A stretch of DNA of 64,000 nt from Elusimicrobiota bacterium (GTDB lineage Bacteria; Elusimicrobiota; Elusimicrobia; UBA1565; UBA9628), in the NCBI GenBank assembly GCA_016218545.1, contig JACRDQ010000046.1, positions 62,001 through 126,000 of the forward strand, given 5' to 3'. Below are positions 34,552 to 42,438 of the stretch, piece after piece (the stretch's first letter is position 1; the number at the start of each line of letters is the position of its first letter). The position numbers and the translations under genes are program-made. The notes beneath the pieces are model-generated. The model saw nothing but the letters and a program-made list of their open reading frames with translations, was not told the DNA's origin and ran no database searches.

Positions 34552-34607
34552 CGGGCGGTCTTCCGACTCATGCGCGGACCCGCCCTTCCGCGGTACACTT
34601 GATAGGC

Positions 34608-37600
34608 ATGATTACATGGGCCAGGCTGGGCCGCGGTTCTCTAGCGTGCCTCCTCTCCGCCGGCCTCACCCTGCTCTCCGGGCAGGAGGCCCTGGGCCAG
34701 ACGGTCTCGGCCTCGGCCAGGTCGGCGGCCGGGTCGCAGACCGTCGGAGTCCCGGCGCTCCTGCCGGGCTCGATCCCCGGGGTCCTGCCGGGCGCTCCGG
34801 CCTCCGCGTCGCTCCAAGCCCTCCCGGCAGCGTCCATCACGGGGCTCGGCGGCACGATCCGGCTCGACAACGGCCTCACGTCCGCCCTCGTCCCGGTCTC
34901 GGCGGAAGCCCCCCTTCCCGCGGTTGGGCCGGCACAGAACCCGCTCCCGGCCTCCCCTGTTGCCGCGTCAGCGCCCCGGACCCTGGGCCGGAACCCTTCC
35001 CTCGAGGCGACCCGCCTCAGGCAGTCCGCGGTCTCCGAGACCCTGGCTGCGGAGCCCGACTCCGAGACCGCGGCCTCCGCGTCCGCCGCGGTCTTCGAAG
35101 GCCTCGGCATCGCCGGGACCCTCTCGGTCGCGGCTCCGGAACTCTCGGCCGTTTCCGCGGCCCTGGCCGCTCCGTCCGGCCTCGGAAGGCCGGTCGCCAG
35201 GACGGCGGAGCCCTCCCTTCCGCTGGCGGGCAAGACCCTCCTCTACGTCGTCTCAAAGGTCGGCGGCCGCGACTACCTCTACGACCACATGCTCGCCATG
35301 GCCCGGGAGACGGGCTTCGAGCTCGTGGTGCTCGGCTACCCGGACCAGAAGGACTTCGCGGTCAGCCGCGGGGTGCGCCCCGAGAACTACGTGGCCGCGG
35401 ACATCGGCAACCACTCCCCCGAGAACATCGCGCGCATCGCGGCCCAGGTCCGGGAACTCGCCCGCCGGCGCCCCATCGACGGGGTCAAGACCTTCCTGAA
35501 CGCCTACGCCCAGCTCGAGTCCGAGCTGGCCCGCGCCCTCTCCCTGCCGGGCTACGATCCCGAGGCGGTCCGCAGCGCCCACTCCAAGAGCCGGGCGCGG
35601 GAGCTCATGAACAAGCACCCGGACCCGGCCTTGCACCTGCCCGCCGTGCTCGCGGCCAGCGAGGCCGAGGCCGCGGAAGCCTTCCGCAGGATCAAGGCCG
35701 CGGGCTTCGAGAACGCCGTGGCCAAGCCGGACTCCGGAGGCGGAGGCTGGGGCGTCAAGCTGGGCATCGACTCGCCCGAGGCCGCGGCCGCGGCCTACCG
35801 CGAGATCGCGGCGGAGATCAGCCGCATCGTCCGGGAGGACCCGCGCAAGGCCGCCAGCAAACAGCTCGACCAGAGCCCGTCGGTCCTCTTCGAGGCGCAG
35901 ATCCCGGATGGACTCATGCTCGACGCCGAGATCGTGGTCCGGGACGGCAAGCCTGTCTTCACCTTCCTGAGCTACAATCCTCCCGCCCTGGGCAACCAGG
36001 AGCGGGGGACCACCTATCCCGCCGCACTGACGCCTGAGATGGCGGCCCTCGCCCGGAGCCAGGCCGTCAAGGCCCTGGAGGCAGTGGGCCTGCGCACCGG
36101 CAACGCCCACGTCGAACTCATCGTGACCCGGGTGGCCGGCAAGCTCGCCGCCCCCATCGTCGAGATCAACGCCCGCATGGGCGGAGCGGACATCTGGGCC
36201 AGCGTGAGGGAGGCCTCGGGCGTGGACGTGATGCGCGAGGGCATGCTGGCGGCCTTCGGCGTGGAGAGCCGGCCCCAGCCCGCGGAGAGGGCCTTCCACC
36301 TCCAGCACCGGTTCATCATCTCCGGCACGGCCGGCAAGCTCCGGGCCGTGCGCGGGCTCCCCGAGCAAGGAGGAGAGGTCTTCCTCTCCGAGCTCTTCCT
36401 CAAGCCCGGCGACGCGGTCGGGGCCAACGACCTGCTGGGCAACATCACGGTGCGGGGCTCGGACGAGCTCGAGTCCCGCGACCGGCTCTTCTCCTTGCTC
36501 GAGTCCGTGGAGATCGACATCGAGACCCCCGACGGCCGGCTCGTCACCCAGAACGGCCTCTTCGGCCACGACTCGGCCGACGGCCGGCTCGTGTCCGGCG
36601 ACTGGGTCGACCGGCTGGATTTCGCGGGCGCCGGCTGGCTCGGCAGGCTCAAGATGCTGCCGCGCTCCTTCATGCTGGGCTTCACCCCTGCCTGGACCCT
36701 CAACGCCATGGCCCAGGAGGTCCAGGCCGTGGCCCTGCCCCTCTTCTCGGCCGCGCTCTTCGGCCTGCCCGCGGCCCTGATCGTGACCGGGGTCGGCTAC
36801 GTCATGCGCGTGGCAGGAGCCTGGCTGGGCTCCTGGTTCATGGCGCGCTTCAACCCCAAGTGGGTCAATGTCGCGGCCCTGGTGGTCCTCGCCCTGGCCG
36901 GGCTCCCGATCCCGCTCGCCGCGGGCCTGGGCGCCTCCTCGAGCCTCCTCTTCTCCGTCTTCATCGCCAACTCCGTGGTCCAGGGCCTGGTCTACGGGAT
37001 CAACCGCGGCGTGGCCGAGAACCTCCTGCCCCGGCTCGTCATCGGCAACCACAACCCGGAGAAGCTCGAGCTGGGGCTCAACTACGCCTACCAGTGGGTC
37101 GAGGTCGCCTGCATCGTCATGGCCCTCTTCGTGGCCGTGCCCATGCTGAGCCTGCTGGGCGGCAACGTCCTCATGGTGGTCTCGAGCGCGGGCATCGGCC
37201 TCTCATCGCTCCTCTACGCCACCCTCAAGTACCGCGAGGCCTGGGCCAAGCCCAAACCGAAGGCCGAGGCCGCCTCCGAGCCCTCGAAGACGGAGTCCGG
37301 CCTGGGGCTCAAGGACTACCTCCCCTACGCCTTCTTCCGCTTCATGCACTTCATGGTCTACGGCGTGCTCGCCACGGTCCTGGCCCTGAGCGTCTTCTCC
37401 TCCCAGGGCGCGGCCGGCACCATGATCGGCATCTACGACGGCGGGTCCTGGCTGGCCAGCCTGCTGGCGACCCTGGCCCTCCTGCCCGAGAAGCTGCTCG
37501 GCCGCAAGGGCTGGACGCTCCTGGGCGCGGCCGCCTCGGTCGCCTTCGTATGGTCGGCGCTCCTGCAGGTCCCGGTCCTGACCTTCGTCCTAGGCGGCGT

Positions 37601-37880
37601 CCTGGGCGGCTTCATCACGATCAACTCGAACAAGTGGATGGCGCACTACTCCAAGAGCCTGCCGCAGGACAAGTACCGGGACCTCTCGAAGTGGATGATG
37701 ACAGCCAGCGTGGCCGCGCTCATCCCCATCTTCGCGGCGGTCAGCCTGGCCCGGATCATCCCGGCCGTGGGCGCGGTCCTGACCATGTCCAACATCCTGC
37801 TGGGGATCAACGTGCTGGTGACCGTGGGAGCGGCCGTCACGGCCCTGCTCCTCCTCAGACGCGAGAAACCCAAGGCCTAG
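34608..37880 (+). CDS. Fusion: signal/linker, ATP-grasp ligase, MFS-like transporter
   Basis: A 1090-residue protein with three parts. Residues 1-30 look like a signal peptide, followed by an Ala/Pro/Val linker (about 31-205). Residues about 207-640 form an ATP-grasp carboxylate-amine ligase: AVAKPDSGGGGWGVKLG is the phosphate loop, EAQIPDGLMLDAEIVV the acidic strand, and VELIVTRVAGKLAAPIVEINARMGG the Mg-binding Glu-x-Asn. Residues about 682-1085 hold about ten to twelve transmembrane helices of MFS type with an internal linker (AKPKPKAEAASEPSKTESG). It may ligate an amino acid or peptide and export or import it. ATG 34608 is chosen because it starts the signal. The placement of an ATP-using domain after a signal is a topology puzzle. 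Confidence 0.82.
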   Translation: MITWARLGRGSLACLLSAGLTLLSGQEALGQTVSASARSAAGSQTVGVPALLPGSIPGVLPGAPASASLQALPAASITGLGGTIRLDNGLTSALVPVSAEAPLPAVGPAQNPLPASPVAASAPRTLGRNPSLEATRLRQSAVSETLAAEPDSETAASASAAVFEGLGIAGTLSVAAPELSAVSAALAAPSGLGRPVARTAEPSLPLAGKTLLYVVSKVGGRDYLYDHMLAMARETGFELVVLGYPDQKDFAVSRGVRPENYVAADIGNHSPENIARIAAQVRELARRRPIDGVKTFLNAYAQLESELARALSLPGYDPEAVRSAHSKSRARELMNKHPDPALHLPAVLAASEAEAAEAFRRIKAAGFENAVAKPDSGGGGWGVKLGIDSPEAAAAAYREIAAEISRIVREDPRKAASKQLDQSPSVLFEAQIPDGLMLDAEIVVRDGKPVFTFLSYNPPALGNQERGTTYPAALTPEMAALARSQAVKALEAVGLRTGNAHVELIVTRVAGKLAAPIVEINARMGGADIWASVREASGVDVMREGMLAAFGVESRPQPAERAFHLQHRFIISGTAGKLRAVRGLPEQGGEVFLSELFLKPGDAVGANDLLGNITVRGSDELESRDRLFSLLESVEIDIETPDGRLVTQNGLFGHDSADGRLVSGDWVDRLDFAGAGWLGRLKMLPRSFMLGFTPAWTLNAMAQEVQAVALPLFSAALFGLPAALIVTGVGYVMRVAGAWLGSWFMARFNPKWVNVAALVVLALAGLPIPLAAGLGASSSLLFSVFIANSVVQGLVYGINRGVAENLLPRLVIGNHNPEKLELGLNYAYQWVEVACIVMALFVAVPMLSLLGGNVLMVVSSAGIGLSSLLYATLKYREAWAKPKPKAEAASEPSKTESGLGLKDYLPYAFFRFMHFMVYGVLATVLALSVFSSQGAAGTMIGIYDGGSWLASLLATLALLPEKLLGRKGWTLLGAAASVAFVWSALLQVPVLTFVLGGVLGGFITINSNKWMAHYSKSLPQDKYRDLSKWMMTASVAALIPIFAAVSLARIIPAVGAVLTMSNILLGINVLVTVGAAVTALLLLRREKPKA

Positions 37881-37887
37881 CCCGGGA

Positions 37888-39312
37888 CTATTTCAGCGCG
37901 AAGCGGCAGAGGGCCTTGAAGCCCTTCCACACCGTCTTGGCCGTGTCCGGCTCGGCCAGGAGCTTCCTCAGGAAGTACAGCACGATCCTGGGCCTGAAGT
38001 AGAAGGCTGTGTAGAACTTCTTGAAGTACCGGTCGAGCTCCTCCCGGGTCGTGGTGTTGGCCACGAAGTTGGGCTGGAAGGAGTTGAGCAGGCGCCAGTC
38101 GTCGTCGAAGACGCCGTGCTCGCGCGCGGTCCGGCACGCCTCGGAGCCCGGATAGGCGGTGAAGAAGGTCACGTGGAAGTTGGTGAGGGGCACCCGCTTG
38201 ATGAAGGCCAGGGTGTCCTCCATGGACTCTCTGGTCTCGCCCGGACCGCCCAGGATGAAGAAGCCGCGGTTGTCGAGCCCCGCGTCGCATGAGGCCTTGA
38301 GCACCTTCTCCATCTGCTCGACCTTCACCTTCTTGCGGTAGAGGTCCAGCATCCGCTGGCTGCCGGACTCCAGCCCCCAGGAGACCTGCCAGCAGCCGGC
38401 CTCCTTCATGAGCTGGAAGTCGTCCTCCTTGATGAAGTCGATGGAGCCGAAGCACGACCAGGTGAGGTCGAGCTTCTCGTCCATGAGCCGGTGGCAGAAG
38501 GCCCGGAGCTTGGGCGGGCTGCCCATGAGATTGTCGTCGTAGAAGGCCACGTCCCGCACCCCGTACTCCTTCATGAGATGCTTGATCAGGGCGACCATGT
38601 AGTCCACGCTGTACGCGCGGAAGCGTCTTCCGAAGGTGGACCGGTCGCAGAAGGTGCACTCCTTGGGACAGCCCCGCGAGGCGATCATGGAGGTCGCGGG
38701 CAGGCGTTTGAGGCAGTCTCCCGGCAGGCGGTAGAACTCGGCTAGGTCCGGCAGGAGGTCGTAAGCCGGAAAAGGCAGGCTATCGAGGTCCGAGATGTAG
38801 GCGCGGGGCTGGGTGCGCACGAGCTCGCCGCCCCGCCGGAACACGACGCCGTCCACCCGGTCGAGGTCCCGCGGCTGCCAGGACCGGGCCGCAAGCTCCC
38901 GCACGAGCTCGACCGCGGTGAGCTCGCCCTCGCCGAAAACGCCGATGTCGAACTCCGGCATCCGGCGCATGGTCTCTTCGGCCGCGGCGGACATGTGCGG
39001 CCCGCCGGCCACGACCACGACCGAGGGCCGGCGCTCCTTGATCTTGCGGGCGATCTCCTGGGCGATGAAGACCGTGGAGCTGATGAGCGAGAGACCGAGC
39101 ACAGCGGGCTCCGCGGCCAGGACGCGTTCGACGCACGCGTCGATGGAGAGCCTCTCCGCCAGGGCGTCGACGATCGAGACGGCCAAGCCCTGCTGGCGCA
39201 TGTACGCCGCGATGGACGCCACGCCCATGGGCGGCAGGAGCGAGCCCGCGTCCTCGAACTCGCGGTATGACTTGTCCGAGTCCGGCGGAAAAACCAATAC
39301 GGTGCCTGGCAT
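37888..39312 (-). CDS. B12-binding radical SAM protein
   Basis: A 474-residue class-B type radical SAM enzyme. An N-terminal cobalamin-binding-like domain (VLVFPPDSDK, VDALAER, VVVVAGGPHMSA) is followed by the radical SAM core with Cys215, Cys219 and Cys222 in RGCPKECTFC and GLESGSQRMLDLYRKK. Such enzymes methylate or rearrange unreactive carbons in lipids, sugars or peptides. The start codon and first codons (MPGT) lie inside the left inverted end of the RAYT element at 39301, which sits between this gene and the rest of the glycan operon. It ends 7 bases from the convergent ATP-grasp/MFS gene. Confidence 0.88.
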   Translation of the reverse strand: MPGTVLVFPPDSDKSYREFEDAGSLLPPMGVASIAAYMRQQGLAVSIVDALAERLSIDACVERVLAAEPAVLGLSLISSTVFIAQEIARKIKERRPSVVVVAGGPHMSAAAEETMRRMPEFDIGVFGEGELTAVELVRELAARSWQPRDLDRVDGVVFRRGGELVRTQPRAYISDLDSLPFPAYDLLPDLAEFYRLPGDCLKRLPATSMIASRGCPKECTFCDRSTFGRRFRAYSVDYMVALIKHLMKEYGVRDVAFYDDNLMGSPPKLRAFCHRLMDEKLDLTWSCFGSIDFIKEDDFQLMKEAGCWQVSWGLESGSQRMLDLYRKKVKVEQMEKVLKASCDAGLDNRGFFILGGPGETRESMEDTLAFIKRVPLTNFHVTFFTAYPGSEACRTAREHGVFDDDWRLLNSFQPNFVANTTTREELDRYFKKFYTAFYFRPRIVLYFLRKLLAEPDTAKTVWKGFKALCRFALK

Positions 39313-39440
39313 TGTATTAATTGTATTTTGTCCGCTCTACGTTCGGGAAGACACCGGGAAGGCCTCCCCGATATCCGTATGATAGCACATGCCACCGCTC
39401 CCTCCAGGGCCCCGACTTTGCGGACCGTTGTCAGGGGCCA

Positions 39441-39470
39441 GGGAACTTTTTCGGCCGTGGCTCGTACATA
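39441..39470 (+). promoter_or_regulatory. 30 bp dispersed repeat, copy 2; ECF-type promoter of transposase
   Basis: GGGAAC (39441-39446), a 16-base spacer and CGTA (39463-39466) match the ECF sigma promoter pattern and the copy at 11279-11308 (27 of 30). The ATG of the transposase begins 4 bases after the repeat, so a transcript would start at or just inside the gene. Confidence 0.6.
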
Positions 39471-39474
39471 GGGT

Positions 39475-40308
39475 ATGGCTAGACCACGAAGAATCCATTT
39501 CCCAGGCGCGACCTATCATGTCTTCGCTCGAGGAAACGCGCGCCAAAGCATCTTTCTCTCAATCTCGGACTACTCAGCCTTCCTTGGCATGCTGGGGCAC
39601 GAGAAGTCCCGCTCTCTATTCAAGCTTCACGCCTACTGCCTCATGACCAACCACTTCCATCTTCTCATTCAGGTGCAGGAATGTCCCCTTTCGACCGTCA
39701 TGCAGCGTGTTCAGACCCGCTATGCCAGGCATTTCAACAAAACCAGGGGAAGACAAGGCCATGTCTTTGAAAGGAGGTACCAATCATTTCTATGCAGGAC
39801 TGATGCGCGCGTCCTTGAGGTGGCGGAATACATCCACATGAACCCCGTCCAAGCCGGATTGGTCTCCGGCCCCGATGACTGGCATTGGTCGAGCTATCCG
39901 GCCTACAAGGATCCTGGCTCCCAGCCCCTGGTGGACACCACTCTCGTCCTCTCTCTCCGAGGCGATGACCCTGCCCAGGCTCCCAGAGCCCCTGCACCGA
40001 CGTCACTCGAAAAACTCCACGCAGAAGAGGCTTCCCCGCTCGAGTCACAGGCGACGAGGCCCAGCCTGGAATGGTCCGGACATCATCAACCGGATACAGC
40101 GCCTTTCCATGCCCTCATCCAAAAGATCGCCAAATGTTCTGGAATCGAGCCAGCAGTCCTTCGCGGTCAGACAAAAACGCACTGCGTCTCAGCGGTCAGG
40201 AAGGACTTGATCCGGCAGGCGCTGGCCATGGGATTCGGCCCCGCAGAAATCGGGAGATTCCTTCAAAGGTCTCCCTCGACGATCTGCAGGCTCGCTGACC
40301 GCTCCTGA
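39475..40308 (+). CDS. REP-associated tyrosine transposase (RAYT, Y1_Tnp)
   Basis: A 277-residue HUH single-strand transposase. The metal-binding HUH pair is HFH (60-62) in MTNHFHLLIQ, and the nucleophile is probably Tyr119 in AEYIHMNPVQAGLV. The C-terminal part (about 205-277) is a DnaA-C-like helix-turn-helix, ending IGRFLQRSPSTICRLAD, a known RAYT add-on. RAYTs handle REP palindromes. The gene has lower GC and different codon use from its neighbours, so it came from elsewhere. All catalytic residues are intact. Confidence 0.92.
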   Translation: MARPRRIHFPGATYHVFARGNARQSIFLSISDYSAFLGMLGHEKSRSLFKLHAYCLMTNHFHLLIQVQECPLSTVMQRVQTRYARHFNKTRGRQGHVFERRYQSFLCRTDARVLEVAEYIHMNPVQAGLVSGPDDWHWSSYPAYKDPGSQPLVDTTLVLSLRGDDPAQAPRAPAPTSLEKLHAEEASPLESQATRPSLEWSGHHQPDTAPFHALIQKIAKCSGIEPAVLRGQTKTHCVSAVRKDLIRQALAMGFGPAEIGRFLQRSPSTICRLADRS

Positions 40309-40351
40309 CAAAAGATACAAAAGATACAATGCCAGGCACCCTACTACACTA

Positions 40352-41338
40352 CTACAGGCCACGTGCCCTGAGGTCGTGGATCTGCAGCATGCCCACCGCG
40401 ATGCCGCGGTCGACCACCGGCAGCACGTTGAAGGGGTTCTTGCGGTCCTTCATCACCTCGATGGCTTTCTGCACCGAGACCCCGGGAGAGACCGTGGTGG
40501 GCTTGGGGTTCATGATCCTGCGGATGCTCGAGGCCAGGACGTCGGCGCCCTTCTGCATGGCCATCCGGAGGTCGAAATCCGTCACCAGACCGCGGAAGCG
40601 GCCCCGGCCGTCTACGACCGAGACGGCCCCGGCGCGGAAGCGCGTGAGCTCCAGGAGCATGTGGCGCACGGTGTCGTCGAGGCGCACGACCGGGTTGTCC
40701 TCCCCGGACCTCATGACGTCGGCCACCTTGAGCCTGAGCCTCCGCCCCAGGCGTCCGGCCGGGTGCACCAGCGCGAAGTGCTCGGATTTGAAGTCGCGCA
40801 GCTTCATCAGCGCGACGGCCAGGGCGTCGCCCAGGGCCAGGGCCGCGGTCGTGCTGCAGGTCGGGGCGAGGTTCAAGGGGCAGGCCTCGTCCTCGACCGG
40901 CGTGCGCAGGACCAAGTCCGCGTGCCGGCCCAGGGTGGACTTGGGCTCCGCGGTCACGGCGATGATCCTGGCGCCGATGGAGCGGATGGAAGGCAGGAGG
41001 AGGTTGAGCTCGTCGGACTCGCCCGACTTGCCCAGGGCGAGCACGATGTCGAGCCGGCTCACCACGCCGAGACTGCCGTGCGCCGCCTCGGAGCAGGGCA
41101 GGTAGAGCGCGGGCGTCCCGGTCGAGGACAGCGTCGCCGCCACCTTCTGGGCCACCAGGCCGGATTTGCCCACCCCGGTCAGCACGATCTTGCCGCGGCA
41201 CTCGAGCATCCAGCGCACGGCCTTCTCGCAGGAGGAGTCCACACTCGCCTTGAGCCTCGAGAGGGCTTCCGCCTCCATGCCCACGACGCGCCGGATCTCG
41301 GCCGCGATATCGATCCCGTTCTTGCCCTTCTTGTTCAT
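40352..41338 (-). CDS. kdsD: Arabinose-5-phosphate isomerase (SIS plus two CBS domains)
   Basis: A 328-residue enzyme that converts ribulose-5-phosphate to arabinose-5-phosphate, the first step toward Kdo. The SIS domain has VLTGVGKSGLVAQKVAATLSSTGTPA and VLALGKSGESDEL; two CBS domains follow (DVMRSGEDNPVV and IMNPKPTTVSPGVSV). ALVHPAGRLGRRL joins them, as in KdsD/KpsF/GutQ. ATG 41338 overlaps the aminotransferase stop (TGATG), so it belongs to the same operon. Its presence suggests a Kdo- or related sugar-containing envelope glycan. Confidence 0.93.
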   Translation of the reverse strand: MNKKGKNGIDIAAEIRRVVGMEAEALSRLKASVDSSCEKAVRWMLECRGKIVLTGVGKSGLVAQKVAATLSSTGTPALYLPCSEAAHGSLGVVSRLDIVLALGKSGESDELNLLLPSIRSIGARIIAVTAEPKSTLGRHADLVLRTPVEDEACPLNLAPTCSTTAALALGDALAVALMKLRDFKSEHFALVHPAGRLGRRLRLKVADVMRSGEDNPVVRLDDTVRHMLLELTRFRAGAVSVVDGRGRFRGLVTDFDLRMAMQKGADVLASSIRRIMNPKPTTVSPGVSVQKAIEVMKDRKNPFNVLPVVDRGIAVGMLQIHDLRARGL

Positions 41339-42438
41339 CAGATCTTCCTTATGATGGAGCAGATGCGTTCGATGTCCGCCTCCGGCAGAGCGTCGTAGAG
41401 CGGCAGGCACAGCACGCGCTCGGCGATGCTCTCCGAGACTGGCAGCCCGGGCTGGAAGTAGGGTTTCGTCAGGTTGAGTGAGGGATGGAAGTAGCGGCGG
41501 GCGAAGACCTCCTGCCGGGACATGGCCCGCTCGGCCCTGCGCATGAGCTCGTGCGTCTCGAAGATCACCGGCATGTAGCTGTAGTTGTAGGACTTCGGCG
41601 CGAATCTCTGGAACCTCAGGGACGGCGTCCCCTTCAGGAGCTCCTGATAGAGCCCGTACTTACGCCGCCGGTTCTCGAGGACCTTGCCGAGGTATTTGAG
41701 GTTGACGAGGCCCAGGGCCGCGGTGAGCTCGTGCATCTTGGCGTTGGTGCCCTCGTCCACGACGCGCTTGTCCTCGTCGTGCCCGAAGAAGCGCAGGCGC
41801 CGGATGCGGGCCATGACCTCCGGGTCGCGACCCACGCAGCCGCCGCCCTCGCCGCAGTTGATGAGCTTGGTCGCGTGCAGGCTGAAGGCGGAGACGTCGC
41901 CGTAGGACATGACCGAGCGGCCCTTCCAGTCCACGGCGAAGGCATGGGCCGCGTCGTAGACCACCTTGATGCCGTGGCGGTCCGCGATCTCCTGGATGCG
42001 GTCCGTATCGCAGGGACAACTGAAGACGTGCACCGGCACGATGGCGCAGGTCCGCTCCGTGATCTTCCCCTCGATCCTCGCCGGGTCGATGTTGAGGGTC
42101 TCGGGGTCGATGTCCGCGAACACGGGCTTCAAGCCCTCGTACGCGATGGCGGCCGGGGTCGCGGCGTAGCTGAACGGCGTGGTGATGACCTCGCCCTTGA
42201 GCCTGAGCGCCCGCAGGGCGAGCTGGATGGCCAGGGTGCCGTTGACCAGGCACGCCACGTCCCGGACCTTGAGGGCCTTGGCGATCCCGGACTCGAGCTC
42301 CTGGACCAGGGGGCCGTGGTGCGTCATGATCCCGGAGGCCCAGACCTTCTCGAGGTAGGCGACATACTCCTCCAGGGGCGGCCGGAAGGGCATGGTGACC
42401 GCGATCGGAGAACGCCGCGGGGATGGACGCCGCGTCAT
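41338..42438 (-). CDS. DegT/DnrJ/EryC1/StrS sugar aminotransferase
   Basis: A 366-residue PLP enzyme that places an amino group on a keto-sugar nucleotide. The PLP lysine is Lys191 in SLHATKLINCGEGG, which marks an aminotransferase and not a 3-dehydratase (which has His). VVYDAAHAFAVDWKG supplies the Asp that binds the PLP ring. It overlaps the oxidoreductase gene (ATGA) and kdsD (TGATG). Given the upstream 2,3-dehydratase and reductase, a 4-keto-2,6-dideoxy sugar is a likely substrate. Confidence 0.9.
   Translation of the reverse strand: MTRRPSPRRSPIAVTMPFRPPLEEYVAYLEKVWASGIMTHHGPLVQELESGIAKALKVRDVACLVNGTLAIQLALRALRLKGEVITTPFSYAATPAAIAYEGLKPVFADIDPETLNIDPARIEGKITERTCAIVPVHVFSCPCDTDRIQEIADRHGIKVVYDAAHAFAVDWKGRSVMSYGDVSAFSLHATKLINCGEGGGCVGRDPEVMARIRRLRFFGHDEDKRVVDEGTNAKMHELTAALGLVNLKYLGKVLENRRRKYGLYQELLKGTPSLRFQRFAPKSYNYSYMPVIFETHELMRRAERAMSRQEVFARRYFHPSLNLTKPYFQPGLPVSESIAERVLCLPLYDALPEADIERICSIIRKI

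Larger units (their letters stand above)
34252..34607. other. 356 bp gene-free gap with palindrome, hairpin and -10 box
   Basis: No open frame with coding character was found here. The left part is the upstream region of the flavodoxin-fold gene. The right part holds a 16 bp perfect palindrome at 34447-34462, a strong hairpin at 34528-34551 and TACACT at 34594-34599, 8 bases before the ATG of the ATP-grasp/MFS gene. The gap is unusually long for this gene-dense window, so a regulated leader is plausible. No known riboswitch consensus was recognised. Confidence 0.6.
39301..40340 (+). mobile_element. RAYT transposase element with about 32 bp inverted ends
   Basis: The left end 39301-39332 (beginning GGTGCCTGGCATTGTAT) and the reverse complement of 40308-40340 match over about 32 bases with three mismatches and one gap. 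They enclose a REP-associated tyrosine transposase gene and about 140 bases of upstream DNA. The unit is AT-richer than its surroundings. Its ends lie 12 bases downstream of the kdsD stop on one side and inside the 5' end of the radical SAM gene on the other. A clear target duplication was not found. Confidence 0.75.

Noticed and set aside
34252-34607. Riboswitch upstream of the ATP-grasp/MFS gene
   Set aside because: The hairpin is strong, but no consensus of a known class (c-di-GMP, cobalamin, SAM, glycine, fluoride) could be matched, and the likely -10 box lies downstream of it.
34452-34607. Upstream extension of the ATP-grasp/MFS reading frame
   Set aside because: It would run across the hairpin and add 52 residues before an otherwise normal signal peptide; ATG 34608 fits better.
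41338-42438. PLP-dependent sugar 3-dehydratase (ColD/SpnQ type)
   Set aside because: The active-site residue is lysine (Lys191), as in aminotransferases; the dehydratases have histidine there.
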